From NCBI GenBank assembly GCA_018712265.1, contig DVHF01000010.1, forward strand, positions 1 through 64,000: DNA of 64,000 nt. Reading direction: 5' to 3'. This DNA is from Candidatus Gallacutalibacter pullicola (GTDB lineage Bacteria; Bacillota; Clostridia; Oscillospirales; Acutalibacteraceae). The notes under the pieces were generated by a model. That model was not told the DNA's origin and did not search any database. It saw nothing but the letters and a program-made list of their open reading frames with translations. Every line of letters begins with the position of its first letter. Position 1 is the stretch's first letter. The translations under genes were made by a program, and so were the position numbers. Shown here piece by piece: positions 1 to 8,396 of the stretch.

Positions 1-1
1 G

Positions 2-727
2 CTGGAGTTATTAGCAAAAGATATTCATGCAAACCTCCAACAAAAGTTTGTGAAAGAGTATACCCCAAAAAAATCTAAAGAAAAATCCAGTTATATACCA
101 AGTCCAATTTATATTGAAGATATTGAAGAAACCATAGAAGCAGAATTGGCGAAACAGGCCCCAATTTTAAAAGCTATGTTAGAAGGATATAGAAACGCGG
201 GAATGGGGGACTGTACTATGCAGCAGGTAAAGGAATTTGTTCTCAATAAATTGTTGACAGGGGCTTGTAAAACTGCTGTGCACAGGCCAATGAGCGGGAA
301 ATATACGGATTTTGCTGTAGAGCAATATGAGAAGATTCAGCAGGCGCTGGATCACGGCCTTCCGGTAAACATAGGAACGAAACGTTTTTTGCCTGAAGGA
401 ATGAAGGCCAGCGGAAAAAATGGGGAATCGGAGCAGGGTGGCCTGGTGGAAAACCACGCATATTCTGTTGTGGGGGTCATGGAAAAGGATGGCAACCGGT
501 TTGTCAAGCTGCGCAACCCGTGGGCAGAGGGTGTTCTGCAATATACGAAAGTCACCCAGCCGGACGGCTCGGTTTCCTATACGTCGAGAAAGATCAGCGG
601 GGACACAAGAGGGATGTTTTATATGGAGCTGAACGATTTCCTGTCGAAAGTGAGCCATCTGGATATTAACGGAAAGCTTCCGCCTGCGCCGCAGCCGCAG
701 CAGGCTCAGCAAGGAGGTAACCCATGA
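2..727 (+). CDS. Calpain-like (C2 family) cysteine protease, 3' part, candidate effector
   Basis: The reading frame is open to the window edge, so the true start lies upstream and a GTG at 50 is only an internal codon. The visible part is the His/Asn half of a papain-fold calpain: NHAYSVVGV with the His codon at 455-457, then VKLRNPWAEG with the Asn codon at 515-517, then GMFYMELNDFLSKVSHLDI, which matches the end of calpain catalytic domains. The catalytic Cys region must lie before the window. The last residues are Pro/Gln-rich. It overlaps the next gene by four bases (ATGA), so the two are translationally coupled. The family cleaves proteins and is uncommon in bacteria. Pairing with a tandem-GNAT protein, as for the kinase at 23.4 kb, suggests an effector module, but this is inference. 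Confidence 0.8.
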   Translation: MELLAKDIHANLQQKFVKEYTPKKSKEKSSYIPSPIYIEDIEETIEAELAKQAPILKAMLEGYRNAGMGDCTMQQVKEFVLNKLLTGACKTAVHRPMSGKYTDFAVEQYEKIQQALDHGLPVNIGTKRFLPEGMKASGKNGESEQGGLVENHAYSVVGVMEKDGNRFVKLRNPWAEGVLQYTKVTQPDGSVSYTSRKISGDTRGMFYMELNDFLSKVSHLDINGKLPPAPQPQQAQQGGNP

Positions 728-2040
728 GTGATTGGCGAGTAACTGCCGCCGCGCGGCAGGATATGGAAAAATATCTCCCTCTTGTGCTCCCGGAATGGCG
801 GGAGACTGCAGGAAGCTCGGAGACAGAGCTGCTTCTGGCTGCCGAGGAGGACGGTGCGCCCTGCGGTGTCCTGCTTGCCAGGACGGACAGCGATCGATAT
901 GAGATTGTATCGCTGTTCACAGAGGAAGAAAGCCGCGGCCGGGGATGCGCTTCCGCGCTGATGGAGGCGGCGGAGCGGTCGGCCGTGATGCGCGGCTGCG
1001 GCACGCTCGATGCGATATATTCCGCGGCGGAGGGCGGAGAGGAGGAGATCCATAAGTTTTTCCTGCTCCGCGGCTTCGCGTTCCCTCGCGGTGGAATGTC
1101 GGTGTATTCTGTCCCGGTGCGTTCGTTGGAGCAGGCGTATTTGGCGCAGCTTCCTGCGGTATCGTCTGGGGCATTGGAGCATATTTTTTCGCTGGAAAAG
1201 CTCCCGGCGCCGGCGGCACGGGATTTTGCCGTGCGTCTGGGGAGGGAGATCCCCGCCGCACTCGATCCGGCCCTTGCACCCGGCAATATTTTGCAGGAAT
1301 ACAGCGCGGCCTATGTAGAGGATAACAGGATCGTTTCGTTTGTGGTGTTTTCCGCTCTGGAAGGGACGATCCACCTGCACGCTGCGTATTTGTGCGGATC
1401 GAAGCACGGAGCCGCGCTGGCTGCGCTGCTGCGGCGGGCATACGATATGCTGGCGGCGGATTTTTCACAGTTTGAAACATTCACGGTTGCTTTGATAAAC
1501 AGCCCGTCGGAGCGTTTGGCGGAGAAGCTGCTGTCCGGTTCCGATGCGGTGCGCCGCACGGTATTTTATACGCAGAAGCCCCTTGTGCAGGGAGTGCCCG
1601 CCCTGCCGGAGTGGGGCGGCGTGCTGGCGCGGTCGAATGCGCTGGTGAGCGCGATGGCGCAGGCTGGATTCAGTACTTCCCTGTGCCTTGAGCCGGGGGT
1701 GCTGCCGTATCTGCTGTGGAGCCCGCGGGAGGGCTTGGAAGTCAGCGTATTTTACCGGGTTGAGGATGAGGAGTATACGGTGTTTTCCCTCACGGCACAG
1801 TGGGAGATCCGGGTAAGGGATCCGGAGGACGCGGCGCGTCTGGCGCAGGCGATGGAGGAGGATCCCGGACCGGGCCTGCTGCTGCCCTCCGATCAGGCGG
1901 ATGTGTTTGCGTTATGCGCCGTCAGCGGGGAGGGCGCCGGGTTCCTGCCGGAGAAATCGGTAGAGGGCTTCCTGCTGCCGTTTTCCGCCCAGGCTGAGCG
2001 CCTTGCCCTTCTTCTGGATGCGCCGCCTCCGGCCCGCTGA
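724..2040 (+). CDS. Tandem GNAT-domain protein with extra C-terminal domain
   Basis: 438 residues. Residues about 1-130 form a GNAT acetyltransferase domain with the acetyl-CoA loop in SRGRGCASALMEAA. Residues about 135-290 look like a second, degenerate GNAT domain. Residues about 290-438 form a separate alpha/beta domain whose helix-strand pattern resembles YbjN or type III secretion chaperone folds; that comparison is by eye only. The first two domains follow the same plan as the 282-residue protein at 25117-25965, including the FF--L-GF link after the first domain and the closing RRxxFYxx-type end. The start ATG overlaps the stop of the calpain-like gene and has a good AAGGAGG site. Acetylation of a partner, or an adaptor/immunity role for the paired enzyme, are both possible. 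The substrate is unknown. Confidence 0.75.
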   Translation: MSDWRVTAAARQDMEKYLPLVLPEWRETAGSSETELLLAAEEDGAPCGVLLARTDSDRYEIVSLFTEEESRGRGCASALMEAAERSAVMRGCGTLDAIYSAAEGGEEEIHKFFLLRGFAFPRGGMSVYSVPVRSLEQAYLAQLPAVSSGALEHIFSLEKLPAPAARDFAVRLGREIPAALDPALAPGNILQEYSAAYVEDNRIVSFVVFSALEGTIHLHAAYLCGSKHGAALAALLRRAYDMLAADFSQFETFTVALINSPSERLAEKLLSGSDAVRRTVFYTQKPLVQGVPALPEWGGVLARSNALVSAMAQAGFSTSLCLEPGVLPYLLWSPREGLEVSVFYRVEDEEYTVFSLTAQWEIRVRDPEDAARLAQAMEEDPGPGLLLPSDQADVFALCAVSGEGAGFLPEKSVEGFLLPFSAQAERLALLLDAPPPAR

Positions 2041-2058
2041 GTTCTTCTTCCGGAGACG

Positions 2059-2150
2059 CCGGGTTCTGCCGGGGACGCTGTCCCCGGCTCTCCAGCGCAC
2101 CGGCGCGCTGGACTGCCGCCGGGCCGCAGGCCCGGACCCAATTCCGCGCC
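2059..2150. repeat. Hairpin-rich dispersed repeat, short copy
   Basis: It holds a GGGGACGCTGTCCCC hairpin followed by the module at 2093-2140 (CAGCGCACCGGCGCGCTGG and GCCGGGCCGCAGGCCCGG palindromes). The same module recurs at 12607-12654, and interrupted at 58300-58409. It fills most of the 172-base gap before the MATE gene and could act as a weak terminator. Confidence 0.7.
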
Positions 2151-2212
2151 CGGGTACTCCGCAAAAACAGATTTCCGGCGCGTGGAAAATACGATAGGAA
2201 GGGAGAGAGAGG

Positions 2213-3949
2213 ATGACGGAAGAAAAAACGACGGATCTTGTGCAAAATGAGCGGTTCTTGAAAAAATCATTCCGGCAGGCACTGATCCCGTGTATGCTGT
2301 CAATTCTGAGCGGTGATATCAATATATTGGTAGATGGGGTGCTTGTTGGGCAGCGTTTGGGTGACGGCGGTCTGGCGGCGATCAACCTCTCCGTACCGGT
2401 CTATCAGGTGCTGTGCATTTTGGGATCCTTTTTGGTTTCAGGTACGGCGATCTGCGCGTCCAGAGAAATTGGCAGGGAAAACGTGGAGCGCACCCGTGCC
2501 CTTTGTAAACAGGCGCAGATGTTGTGTTTGATTGCGTCTGTGGCGGCCACGGTGCTGGGGTTCATTTTTTTGCAGCCGCTGGCGTCGTTTCTATGTTCAG
2601 ATGAATCGATTCGCCCGATGGTCAGGGATTATATTGCTGTGACGATTGCAGGTTCTCTGCCGAATATCCTGCTGTATATCCCGTTCTGGTTCCTGCGATT
2701 GGAAGGGAAGAACAGGTCGATCACGGTGATGATGGTGATCATGGGCGGCGGAAATATCATATTGGATCTATGGTTCCTGTATGGGCTGGACTGGGGCGTG
2801 TTCGGCGCGAGTTTGGCCAGCGTGCTGTCTACAGCGGCCGCCTGCGTGTTTGGACTGATCAGGCTGTTTGGAACGGGATCAAGCTTTGTACTGGGGATTT
2901 CGGTTCCGCGTTCCAGAAAGGAATGGGGCGAAATCAGCGCAGCAGGCAGCCCCTCTGCGCTGAACAATCTGTTCCAGACGTTCCGTCTGCTGATTGTGAA
3001 TTCTGTGTTTTTGCAGTACGGCGGAGCTTCGATGGTGGCGGCGTTCACGGCGGTGAACGGCATTCTGGCCTTTTCGGAATGTGTGACAGGCGGCGTCCCG
3101 CAGGCGGCGTCGGCCATGCTGGGGAGCTACGTCGGCGACAGGGACAACGAAAGTGCTTCCCTGCTGATGAAGCGCCAGTGGCGCAGCGGCGTGCTGGGCT
3201 GTGCGATCTTTTCAGCGATCGTCATTCTTGGCTCCGGATGGATTTCAGCGGCCTACGGGCTTTCCGCTTCGCTGCTGTTTCCGATGATCTGCCTTTCTCT
3301 GAGTTTGTTTCCCTGTCTGCTCAACAGTATTCTTTCGAGTTTTTATAATATTTCCGGAAACGATCTGTGGGCAAATGCGATTATTTTCTGTCGGGTGCTG
3401 CTGTTTCCGGCTGCGGCGCTGCCGATGCTGTTCTGGCTGGGCGGCAGTCCGTGGCTGTTCCTGCCGCTGGGCGAAATGCTGACGGTGATCGTGTGGCTGA
3501 TTGCTGTCATGATTGCGGCTTCGGTCAGGCCGGGATATACGCGTTTCCTGCGGCTGGATCGCTCCTTGGAGCAGGAGGGACGCGTGATCAATTTTTCTGT
3601 GAGCGGGAATACGGAGACGGTTTGCGAGGCGAGCGAGAAGATCACGGATTTCTGTACGGAAAACGGACTGAAGCCGGATCAGACGATGGGAATCAGCCTT
3701 GCTATGGAGGAAATCATGACGTTGATCCTTGATGAAAATTCGGGTACCAAAATTTTCTTTGATCTGCGCGCGTTCTTCCTGCGGGGCGCTACCGGCATCC
3801 GTATCCGGTATAATGGGGCGGCCTACAATCCGTTTCAGAAAAATCTGGATGAGGATAAATATTTGGGTGCGCGCATCATCCGGAAGCTTGCCAGAAAGAT
3901 TTCTTATCAGAGCGCGTTCGGGATGAATACGCTGCAAATTTTTGTCTGA
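2213..3949 (+). CDS. MATE-family transporter fused to RsbW-like HATPase domain
   Basis: 578 residues. About 1-450 is a twelve-helix MATE multidrug/flippase transporter: it opens with a basic cytoplasmic end, SGDINILVDGVLVGQRLG, and GLAAINLSVPVYQVL, typical of the family. The last ~120 residues (VINFSVSGNTETVCEASEKI onward) are not transporter-like. They match a GHKL/HATPase_c anti-sigma kinase: the segment MGISLAMEEIMTLIL corresponds to the N box of RsbW/SpoIIAB, although the usual Asn is not evident. The ATG has a GGGAGAGAGAGG site. The gene leads an operon with the GH3-like and SpoIIE-type phosphatase genes. A membrane transporter carrying a soluble partner-switching kinase suggests regulated transport, which is inference. 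The transported substrate is unknown. Confidence 0.85.
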   Translation: MTEEKTTDLVQNERFLKKSFRQALIPCMLSILSGDINILVDGVLVGQRLGDGGLAAINLSVPVYQVLCILGSFLVSGTAICASREIGRENVERTRALCKQAQMLCLIASVAATVLGFIFLQPLASFLCSDESIRPMVRDYIAVTIAGSLPNILLYIPFWFLRLEGKNRSITVMMVIMGGGNIILDLWFLYGLDWGVFGASLASVLSTAAACVFGLIRLFGTGSSFVLGISVPRSRKEWGEISAAGSPSALNNLFQTFRLLIVNSVFLQYGGASMVAAFTAVNGILAFSECVTGGVPQAASAMLGSYVGDRDNESASLLMKRQWRSGVLGCAIFSAIVILGSGWISAAYGLSASLLFPMICLSLSLFPCLLNSILSSFYNISGNDLWANAIIFCRVLLFPAAALPMLFWLGGSPWLFLPLGEMLTVIVWLIAVMIAASVRPGYTRFLRLDRSLEQEGRVINFSVSGNTETVCEASEKITDFCTENGLKPDQTMGISLAMEEIMTLILDENSGTKIFFDLRAFFLRGATGIRIRYNGAAYNPFQKNLDEDKYLGARIIRKLARKISYQSAFGMNTLQIFV

Positions 3950-3962
3950 AAGGAGGGGTGGC

Positions 3963-5624
3963 ATGGGCTTTAATTATTCCGGTCTGGGCAGCGAGGCGCT
4001 GTACAGGCTCCGGAGGCAGTCCTTCCGCGCGTTTGAGGTGCAGCGGCAGGTGCTGCGGGAAATTATGCTCCGAAACCGCAATACGGAAATAGGACGGCAG
4101 CTGGGCTTTGCCGGGATCCGCTCGGTACAGGAGTACCAGAACAGGGTGCCGGTGAGCGAGTATCACGACTACGCCGGACAGATCGATCGGATGCTGGACG
4201 GGCAGACAAACCTGCTCACCGCAGACGACGCGGTATATTTCAGCCTTACCTCGGGGACGACGGGGGAACCGAAATATTTGCCGGTTACAGAAGCGGATTT
4301 GAAAATCCATTGCCTGTACGCCTATTATGCAATTTTTGGCATGATCCGGGAGTATTATCCGGATCTGCCGGAGGAAAAGCTGTTTTCAAAAATATTTCAG
4401 GTGGGGGAGTTCGTTGAGACTTTCCTGCCGGACGGCAGAATGAACGGGATCCGATCCAGCTCCCTGTACCAGTGGCTCGACAGGGACGGGCGGTTCGATA
4501 CGTCGGATTACTGCGCGCCGAAGCAGGTTGTTTTTCCTGATACGCTCGAGGATTTGACGTATGTCAAGGCGCGGTTTGCCCTGGCGGAGCCTGAGGTGAG
4601 AGGGATCCACGGGGTGTTTGTCCACCGGATGATCGGGATGCTGCGGTACATAGAGAGCCATTGGGATCTGCTGCTGCACGATATGGAAACCGGTGATGTC
4701 AGCCCGGAGGCCGGGATTTCGGAGGAATGGAAAGCCTTTCTGCGGGATCGGCTCCCGGCAAATCCGGTGCGCGCCGGGGAACTGCGGCAGATCCGGACGG
4801 ATCCCGGTATGGCGCTTCGGATCTGGCCGGAGCTCAAATATGTGATCGTGATCGGCGGCAGCGCCTTTGCACCCTACATGGAACAGCTGCGGTATTATAC
4901 GGAGCATGTGCCGATCCACTACTTTGCCTACGCTGCCTCGGAGGGGGTGTTTGCCGTTGCGCCCGGGTTGGATCGGCCGGATGAATACCTGCTGATTCCG
5001 GAGGCGGGGCTGTTCGAGTTCCTGCCGGTGGATGCCCCGAAGGGGACGCGGCCGCTCCTGTTCTGGGAGCTGCGTCCGGGGATGCGCTGTGAACTGATCT
5101 TTACGAACCGTTCGGGCCTGTACCGGTACGCGATGGGGGATGTGCTGGAAATCACCGGCTTTTACGGACAGTCCCCGATCATTAAATTCTGTTACCGGGA
5201 AAACCAGGCGCTCAATATCGCCAATGAGATGATGACCACCGAGGATCTCGAAGCGGCAATCCGCCATTTCGAGCGGGAGGAGGGGATCAATCTGGACGGC
5301 AGGTACTGCGTCTGTGACGATTACAGCACATGGACGCCGTGCTATAAGCTGTACCTGGAGGCCGATGGCCTGGATCCGGTGCGGGCGGCAGAGCTGTTTG
5401 ACAGCTGCCTGAGCCGGGAATGCTGGGGGTATCACGGCTGCCGGAAGCTTGGAGAGATCGGTCCGCCGCGCGTCGTCCTGATTCCGGAGGGCAGCTTTGC
5501 GGCATACGACAGAATGCTGGCTGATTCGGGCCGCTACACGGCACAGGGAAAGCCCCTGCGGATCCTGAATTCCCCGAAAGCCAGGCATTGGTTTGAACAG
5601 TTGGAGGAGATGAAAAAGCTTTGA
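3963..5624 (+). CDS. GH3-family acyl-adenylate-forming enzyme
   Basis: About 553 residues. SLTSGTTGEPKYLPVT is the Ser/Thr/Gly-rich ATP-binding loop of the ANL/GH3 superfamily. Later GLYRYAMGDVLEITGF matches the conserved (R/K)YxxGDVxxxxGF element of GH3 proteins. Plant members conjugate amino acids to jasmonate or auxin; bacterial members are common but their substrates are mostly unknown. A longer frame begins at a TTG at 3942 that overlaps the MATE stop, but the ATG at 3963 sits seven bases behind AAAGGAGGGG and is the better start. The gene lies 13 bases after the MATE gene and overlaps the phosphatase gene, so it is mid-operon. Its link to partner switching is unexplained. Confidence 0.88.
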   Translation: MGFNYSGLGSEALYRLRRQSFRAFEVQRQVLREIMLRNRNTEIGRQLGFAGIRSVQEYQNRVPVSEYHDYAGQIDRMLDGQTNLLTADDAVYFSLTSGTTGEPKYLPVTEADLKIHCLYAYYAIFGMIREYYPDLPEEKLFSKIFQVGEFVETFLPDGRMNGIRSSSLYQWLDRDGRFDTSDYCAPKQVVFPDTLEDLTYVKARFALAEPEVRGIHGVFVHRMIGMLRYIESHWDLLLHDMETGDVSPEAGISEEWKAFLRDRLPANPVRAGELRQIRTDPGMALRIWPELKYVIVIGGSAFAPYMEQLRYYTEHVPIHYFAYAASEGVFAVAPGLDRPDEYLLIPEAGLFEFLPVDAPKGTRPLLFWELRPGMRCELIFTNRSGLYRYAMGDVLEITGFYGQSPIIKFCYRENQALNIANEMMTTEDLEAAIRHFEREEGINLDGRYCVCDDYSTWTPCYKLYLEADGLDPVRAAELFDSCLSRECWGYHGCRKLGEIGPPRVVLIPEGSFAAYDRMLADSGRYTAQGKPLRILNSPKARHWFEQLEEMKKL

Positions 5625-7255
5625 AAAAATTGCACAACAGCCTGCGGGCGAAGCTCCTGCTGGGCATCATCGTATTCAGCGCGCTGCTGGGCGCGTCGAT
5701 CAGCTTTTTGGGGTATCAGGAATTTACCTCGGTGCTGGAACAGCAATATAACGCGGAAGCGTACCATGTGGCGGAAATGGCGCGGTCCTGCCTGAACCCC
5801 GATAAATTCGACGAATATCTCTCCACGGGTCAGACTGACGAGGAATACGAGGAGATCCAGGCGCTTCTCGACGATCTTACGGAAGCGATGGAAGCCACGT
5901 TCATCTACGTCGCCAGAGTGGATAAGTCCGATTACCGCACGCTGACATACATCTATGATTCCGTCAATTCACAGAGCGGTTTTTCGCGGTATGAGCTGGG
6001 CTATACCCATATCGGCGTGAACGAGGCATACGTTGAGGATGTGAAAAATATCGTCGACCACGGCGGCAGCGCGATGGGATACATGTACACCTACGTCTCG
6101 GAATCCGGTGCGCACGCGACGGCGGGCCTGCCGGTTTCTGATTCCAGCGGGGAGGTTGTGGCAATCCTCGGCGTCGAGGTGCCCATGACGATCCTCGACG
6201 AGGCGCGCATGGCGTATGTATACCACGTCATGATCGTCACGGTTGTGGTACTGGTCCTGTTCCTGGCCGTCTACCTGCTGTTCCTCAACCGCAGCCTGAT
6301 CAGGCCGGTGGAAAAGATCACGTCGGAGGCAAAGCGTTTTGCCGATACAAATGTCAAATCCACAGACGCGCTCGCGGAAATCCATCAACGGGATGAAATC
6401 GGGATCCTCGCGTCCTCCATCACCAAGATGGAAGCGGATGTTGAGAACTACATCCAGAATCTGACGGCCGTTACAGCGGAGAAGGAGCGCATCAGCACGG
6501 AGCTCTCCGTGGCTACGCAGATCCAGGCCGATATGCTTCCGAGCATCTTCCCGCCCTTCCCGAACCGGACCGAATTTGAGATTTACGCCTCCATGCGGCC
6601 TGCGAAGGAGGTCGGCGGCGATTTTTACGACTTCTTCCTGACAGATGAGGATCACCTCGGCATCGTGATTGCCGACGTTTCCGGCAAGGGGGTTCCGGCG
6701 GCGCTGTTCATGGTGATCGCGAAAACGCTGATCAAGAACCACGCACAGAACGGGGAAACCCCGGCGGAGATTTTCACTTCCGTCAACGACCAGCTGTGTG
6801 AAAACAATAAAGAAGGGATGTTCGTCACTGCGTGGATGGGGATTCTGGAACTGAGCTCCGGAAAGCTGACCTATGTGAATGCCGGGCACAATCCGCCGCT
6901 GAGAAAAACGGAAGACGGCAGATTTGAGTATTTCAAGAGCCCTGCTGGATTTGTATTAGCCGGACTGGAAGGGATCCCATATAAGCAGCACGAGGAGCAT
7001 CTCAATCAGGGTGATATGCTGTACCTGTATACGGACGGCGTCACGGAGGCGGCGGATGTTTCCGAGCGGCTTTATGGGGAGGATCGTCTCCAAAATACCC
7101 TGAACGCGAACGTGGGACTGGCGCCGGAGGAATTGATTCTGGAAGTACAGAAGGATATTTCCGTTTTTGTAGGAGAGGCGGATCAGTCCGATGATATTAC
7201 GATGCTTTGTCTGGAATTTCACGGCCCCAACGCGCCAAAGGTGAGCAAAGGATAA
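5621..7255 (+). CDS. Membrane SpoIIE/RsbU-type PP2C phosphatase with sensor domain and HAMP
   Basis: 544 residues. A first membrane helix near residues 10-30 (LLLGIIVFSALLGASISFLG) is followed by an extracytoplasmic sensor of about 170 residues, a second helix near 200-222, a HAMP linker (RPVEKITSEAKRFAD), a short coiled coil, and a C-terminal SpoIIE/RsbU phosphatase domain. Metal-binding Asp motifs are visible in AKEVGGDFYDFF, VIADVSGKGVPAALF and LYTDGVTEA, with SDDITML near the end. Such enzymes dephosphorylate STAS anti-sigma antagonists. The start is TTG overlapping the GH3 stop, with TTGGAGGAG upstream. Together with the RsbW-like domain two genes earlier it supplies two of the three partner-switch components. 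An STAS partner occurs at 58.6 kb; whether they work together is unknown. Confidence 0.93.
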   Translation: MKKLHNSLRAKLLLGIIVFSALLGASISFLGYQEFTSVLEQQYNAEAYHVAEMARSCLNPDKFDEYLSTGQTDEEYEEIQALLDDLTEAMEATFIYVARVDKSDYRTLTYIYDSVNSQSGFSRYELGYTHIGVNEAYVEDVKNIVDHGGSAMGYMYTYVSESGAHATAGLPVSDSSGEVVAILGVEVPMTILDEARMAYVYHVMIVTVVVLVLFLAVYLLFLNRSLIRPVEKITSEAKRFADTNVKSTDALAEIHQRDEIGILASSITKMEADVENYIQNLTAVTAEKERISTELSVATQIQADMLPSIFPPFPNRTEFEIYASMRPAKEVGGDFYDFFLTDEDHLGIVIADVSGKGVPAALFMVIAKTLIKNHAQNGETPAEIFTSVNDQLCENNKEGMFVTAWMGILELSSGKLTYVNAGHNPPLRKTEDGRFEYFKSPAGFVLAGLEGIPYKQHEEHLNQGDMLYLYTDGVTEAADVSERLYGEDRLQNTLNANVGLAPEELILEVQKDISVFVGEADQSDDITMLCLEFHGPNAPKVSKG

Positions 7256-7330
7256 AGTTTTCGCCCGCCTTTTACAAAAGGCGGTAGGGGGTGCAGGGGG
7301 GCAACGCCACCCTGCGGAGAAAGGAACGCG
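7256..7330. repeat. Terminator-like hairpin repeat
   Basis: A CCGCCTTTT-AAAAGGCGG hairpin at about 7265-7285 follows AAAGTTTTCG right after the phosphatase stop, then come G-rich hairpins. A close relative lies at 20188-20260, and an inverted relative at 28100-28160. It probably ends the upstream operon, but there is no clean U-run. Confidence 0.6.
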
Positions 7331-7423
7331 AAGCGTTCCCCCAGAAAGGTGAGCAAACAGAGAGGGCGGACCATCCGGTGGATGGTTCGCCCGAACGCTT
7401 TTGCGGTCCCCGGAGGCAGCAAG

Positions 7424-7640
7424 CAAGGCTAAGCCTTGACGTAAAACGCGCCGCGCGTCGTGACCTCCGCTGAAATGCCATTGCCGCGGGTACTCTGTCG
7501 CGGGGGCAGGCTGGTTAGGAATTATAATATGTAAGCCAAACGGCTGTAACGTGGGGGTGATAGCCCAATCATGCACTCGACCAGGCGGAGATACGGCGCG
7601 TGTGCGATTTGCTCGCCGCAGGCGCGCGGGCATATTAGCT
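7424..7640. repeat. Dispersed RNA-like/MITE-like repeat, copy A
   Basis: It starts with the palindrome AAGGCTAAGCCTT. Next comes a GC-rich block nearly identical to 12496-12550, then a GGCAGGCTGG boundary, then a diverged copy of the second module seen at 12782 and 58201 (GGCTGTAACG.GGG.GTGATAGCCCAATC). It lies in the 524-base gap between the phosphatase and HD genes. No gene is visible in this gap and the copy does not precede a rightward gene. Confidence 0.65.
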
Positions 7641-7741
7641 CGATCGTACCACCTCGGCCGAGCGATCGGAGAGAGTGGGGGATTGTGCTCACCACAGATA
7701 TGATTTGTTTACTGCTGGTGTGTTACGGCAATATATCACAA

Positions 7742-7767
7742 GGGGGAGTTCCGATTGGAACTCCCCC
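7742..7767 (-). terminator. Hairpin downstream of HD hydrolase gene
   Basis: A perfect 11-bp stem (GGGGGAGTTCC / GGAACTCCCCC) with a four-base loop, 13 bases beyond the leftward stop codon. There is no clear U-run, so termination is likely rather than certain. Confidence 0.55.
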
Positions 7768-7779
7768 CACTTTCTGTAT

Positions 7780-8220
7780 TCAAGGCTCGGATTCCTCCAG
7801 GATCGCCTTTGCTCTGGCGTATTTCTCCCGCCACCGCGCGATCCGCTCCGGCGGTACACTCTGAATCAGGCGGCTCTCGTCGGAATTGTGTGCGAGATCA
7901 GCCATCTTCACCGCCGCGGCGATCGGATTTTTCCGGATAGCCCGCACATAGTCAAAATAATCTGTCCCCTCCGCGTGAGTCAGCAGGCGCACGGCCTCCG
8001 TGACCTCCGGCGGGAACTCCTTTTCCAGCTCCTCTATTGTGACGTCGGTATCCTCCACCACATCGTGGAGCAGCGCCGCACAGGTGGAAAATTCATCTTT
8101 CATCTGCTCCGCCAAATGATACGGATGGAACACATAAGGCACGCCGCCCACATCGAGCTGTCCGTGGTAGGCGTTGTAGGCAAAGCGCATGGCTTTGCAG
8201 GTGAGCGCGGTATAGATCAT
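7780..8220 (-). CDS. HD-domain (RelA/SpoT-type) phosphohydrolase
   Basis: About 146 residues. It has the HD signature of small SpoT/MESH1-like hydrolases: an early His in AYHGQ, FHPYHLAEQM, ALLHDVVEDTDVT (the HD pair with ED), and VKMADLAHNSDESR. Such stand-alone proteins hydrolyse (p)ppGpp or related nucleotides. There is no synthetase domain. An in-frame ATG lies nine bases upstream, but GGGAG then abuts it; the ATG at 8220 has better spacing. A bidirectional nucleotide phosphatase of different specificity cannot be excluded. Confidence 0.85.
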   Translation of the reverse strand: MIYTALTCKAMRFAYNAYHGQLDVGGVPYVFHPYHLAEQMKDEFSTCAALLHDVVEDTDVTIEELEKEFPPEVTEAVRLLTHAEGTDYFDYVRAIRKNPIAAAVKMADLAHNSDESRLIQSVPPERIARWREKYARAKAILEESEP

Positions 8221-8329
8221 GAACGGCATCTCCCAAAATAATTATAGATTTTCTTGTGATACTCCTTCTGCTGACTGTTTATTTGCAGACTATCCCGTCC
8301 GTGCACGGGGATCCCCAAGGACTTCCACA

Positions 8330-8365
8330 GAAAAACGCCCTGTCCGCTTTGAAACGGACAGGGCG
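8330..8365 (-). terminator. Rho-independent terminator of ackA
   Basis: On the minus strand an 11-bp stem (CGCCCTGTCCG / CGGACAGGGCG) is followed directly by TTTTTC, 31 bases beyond the ackA stop. Confidence 0.9.
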
Positions 8366-8396
8366 GACAGCTTTCATCAAATTATGCGGTATGGCC

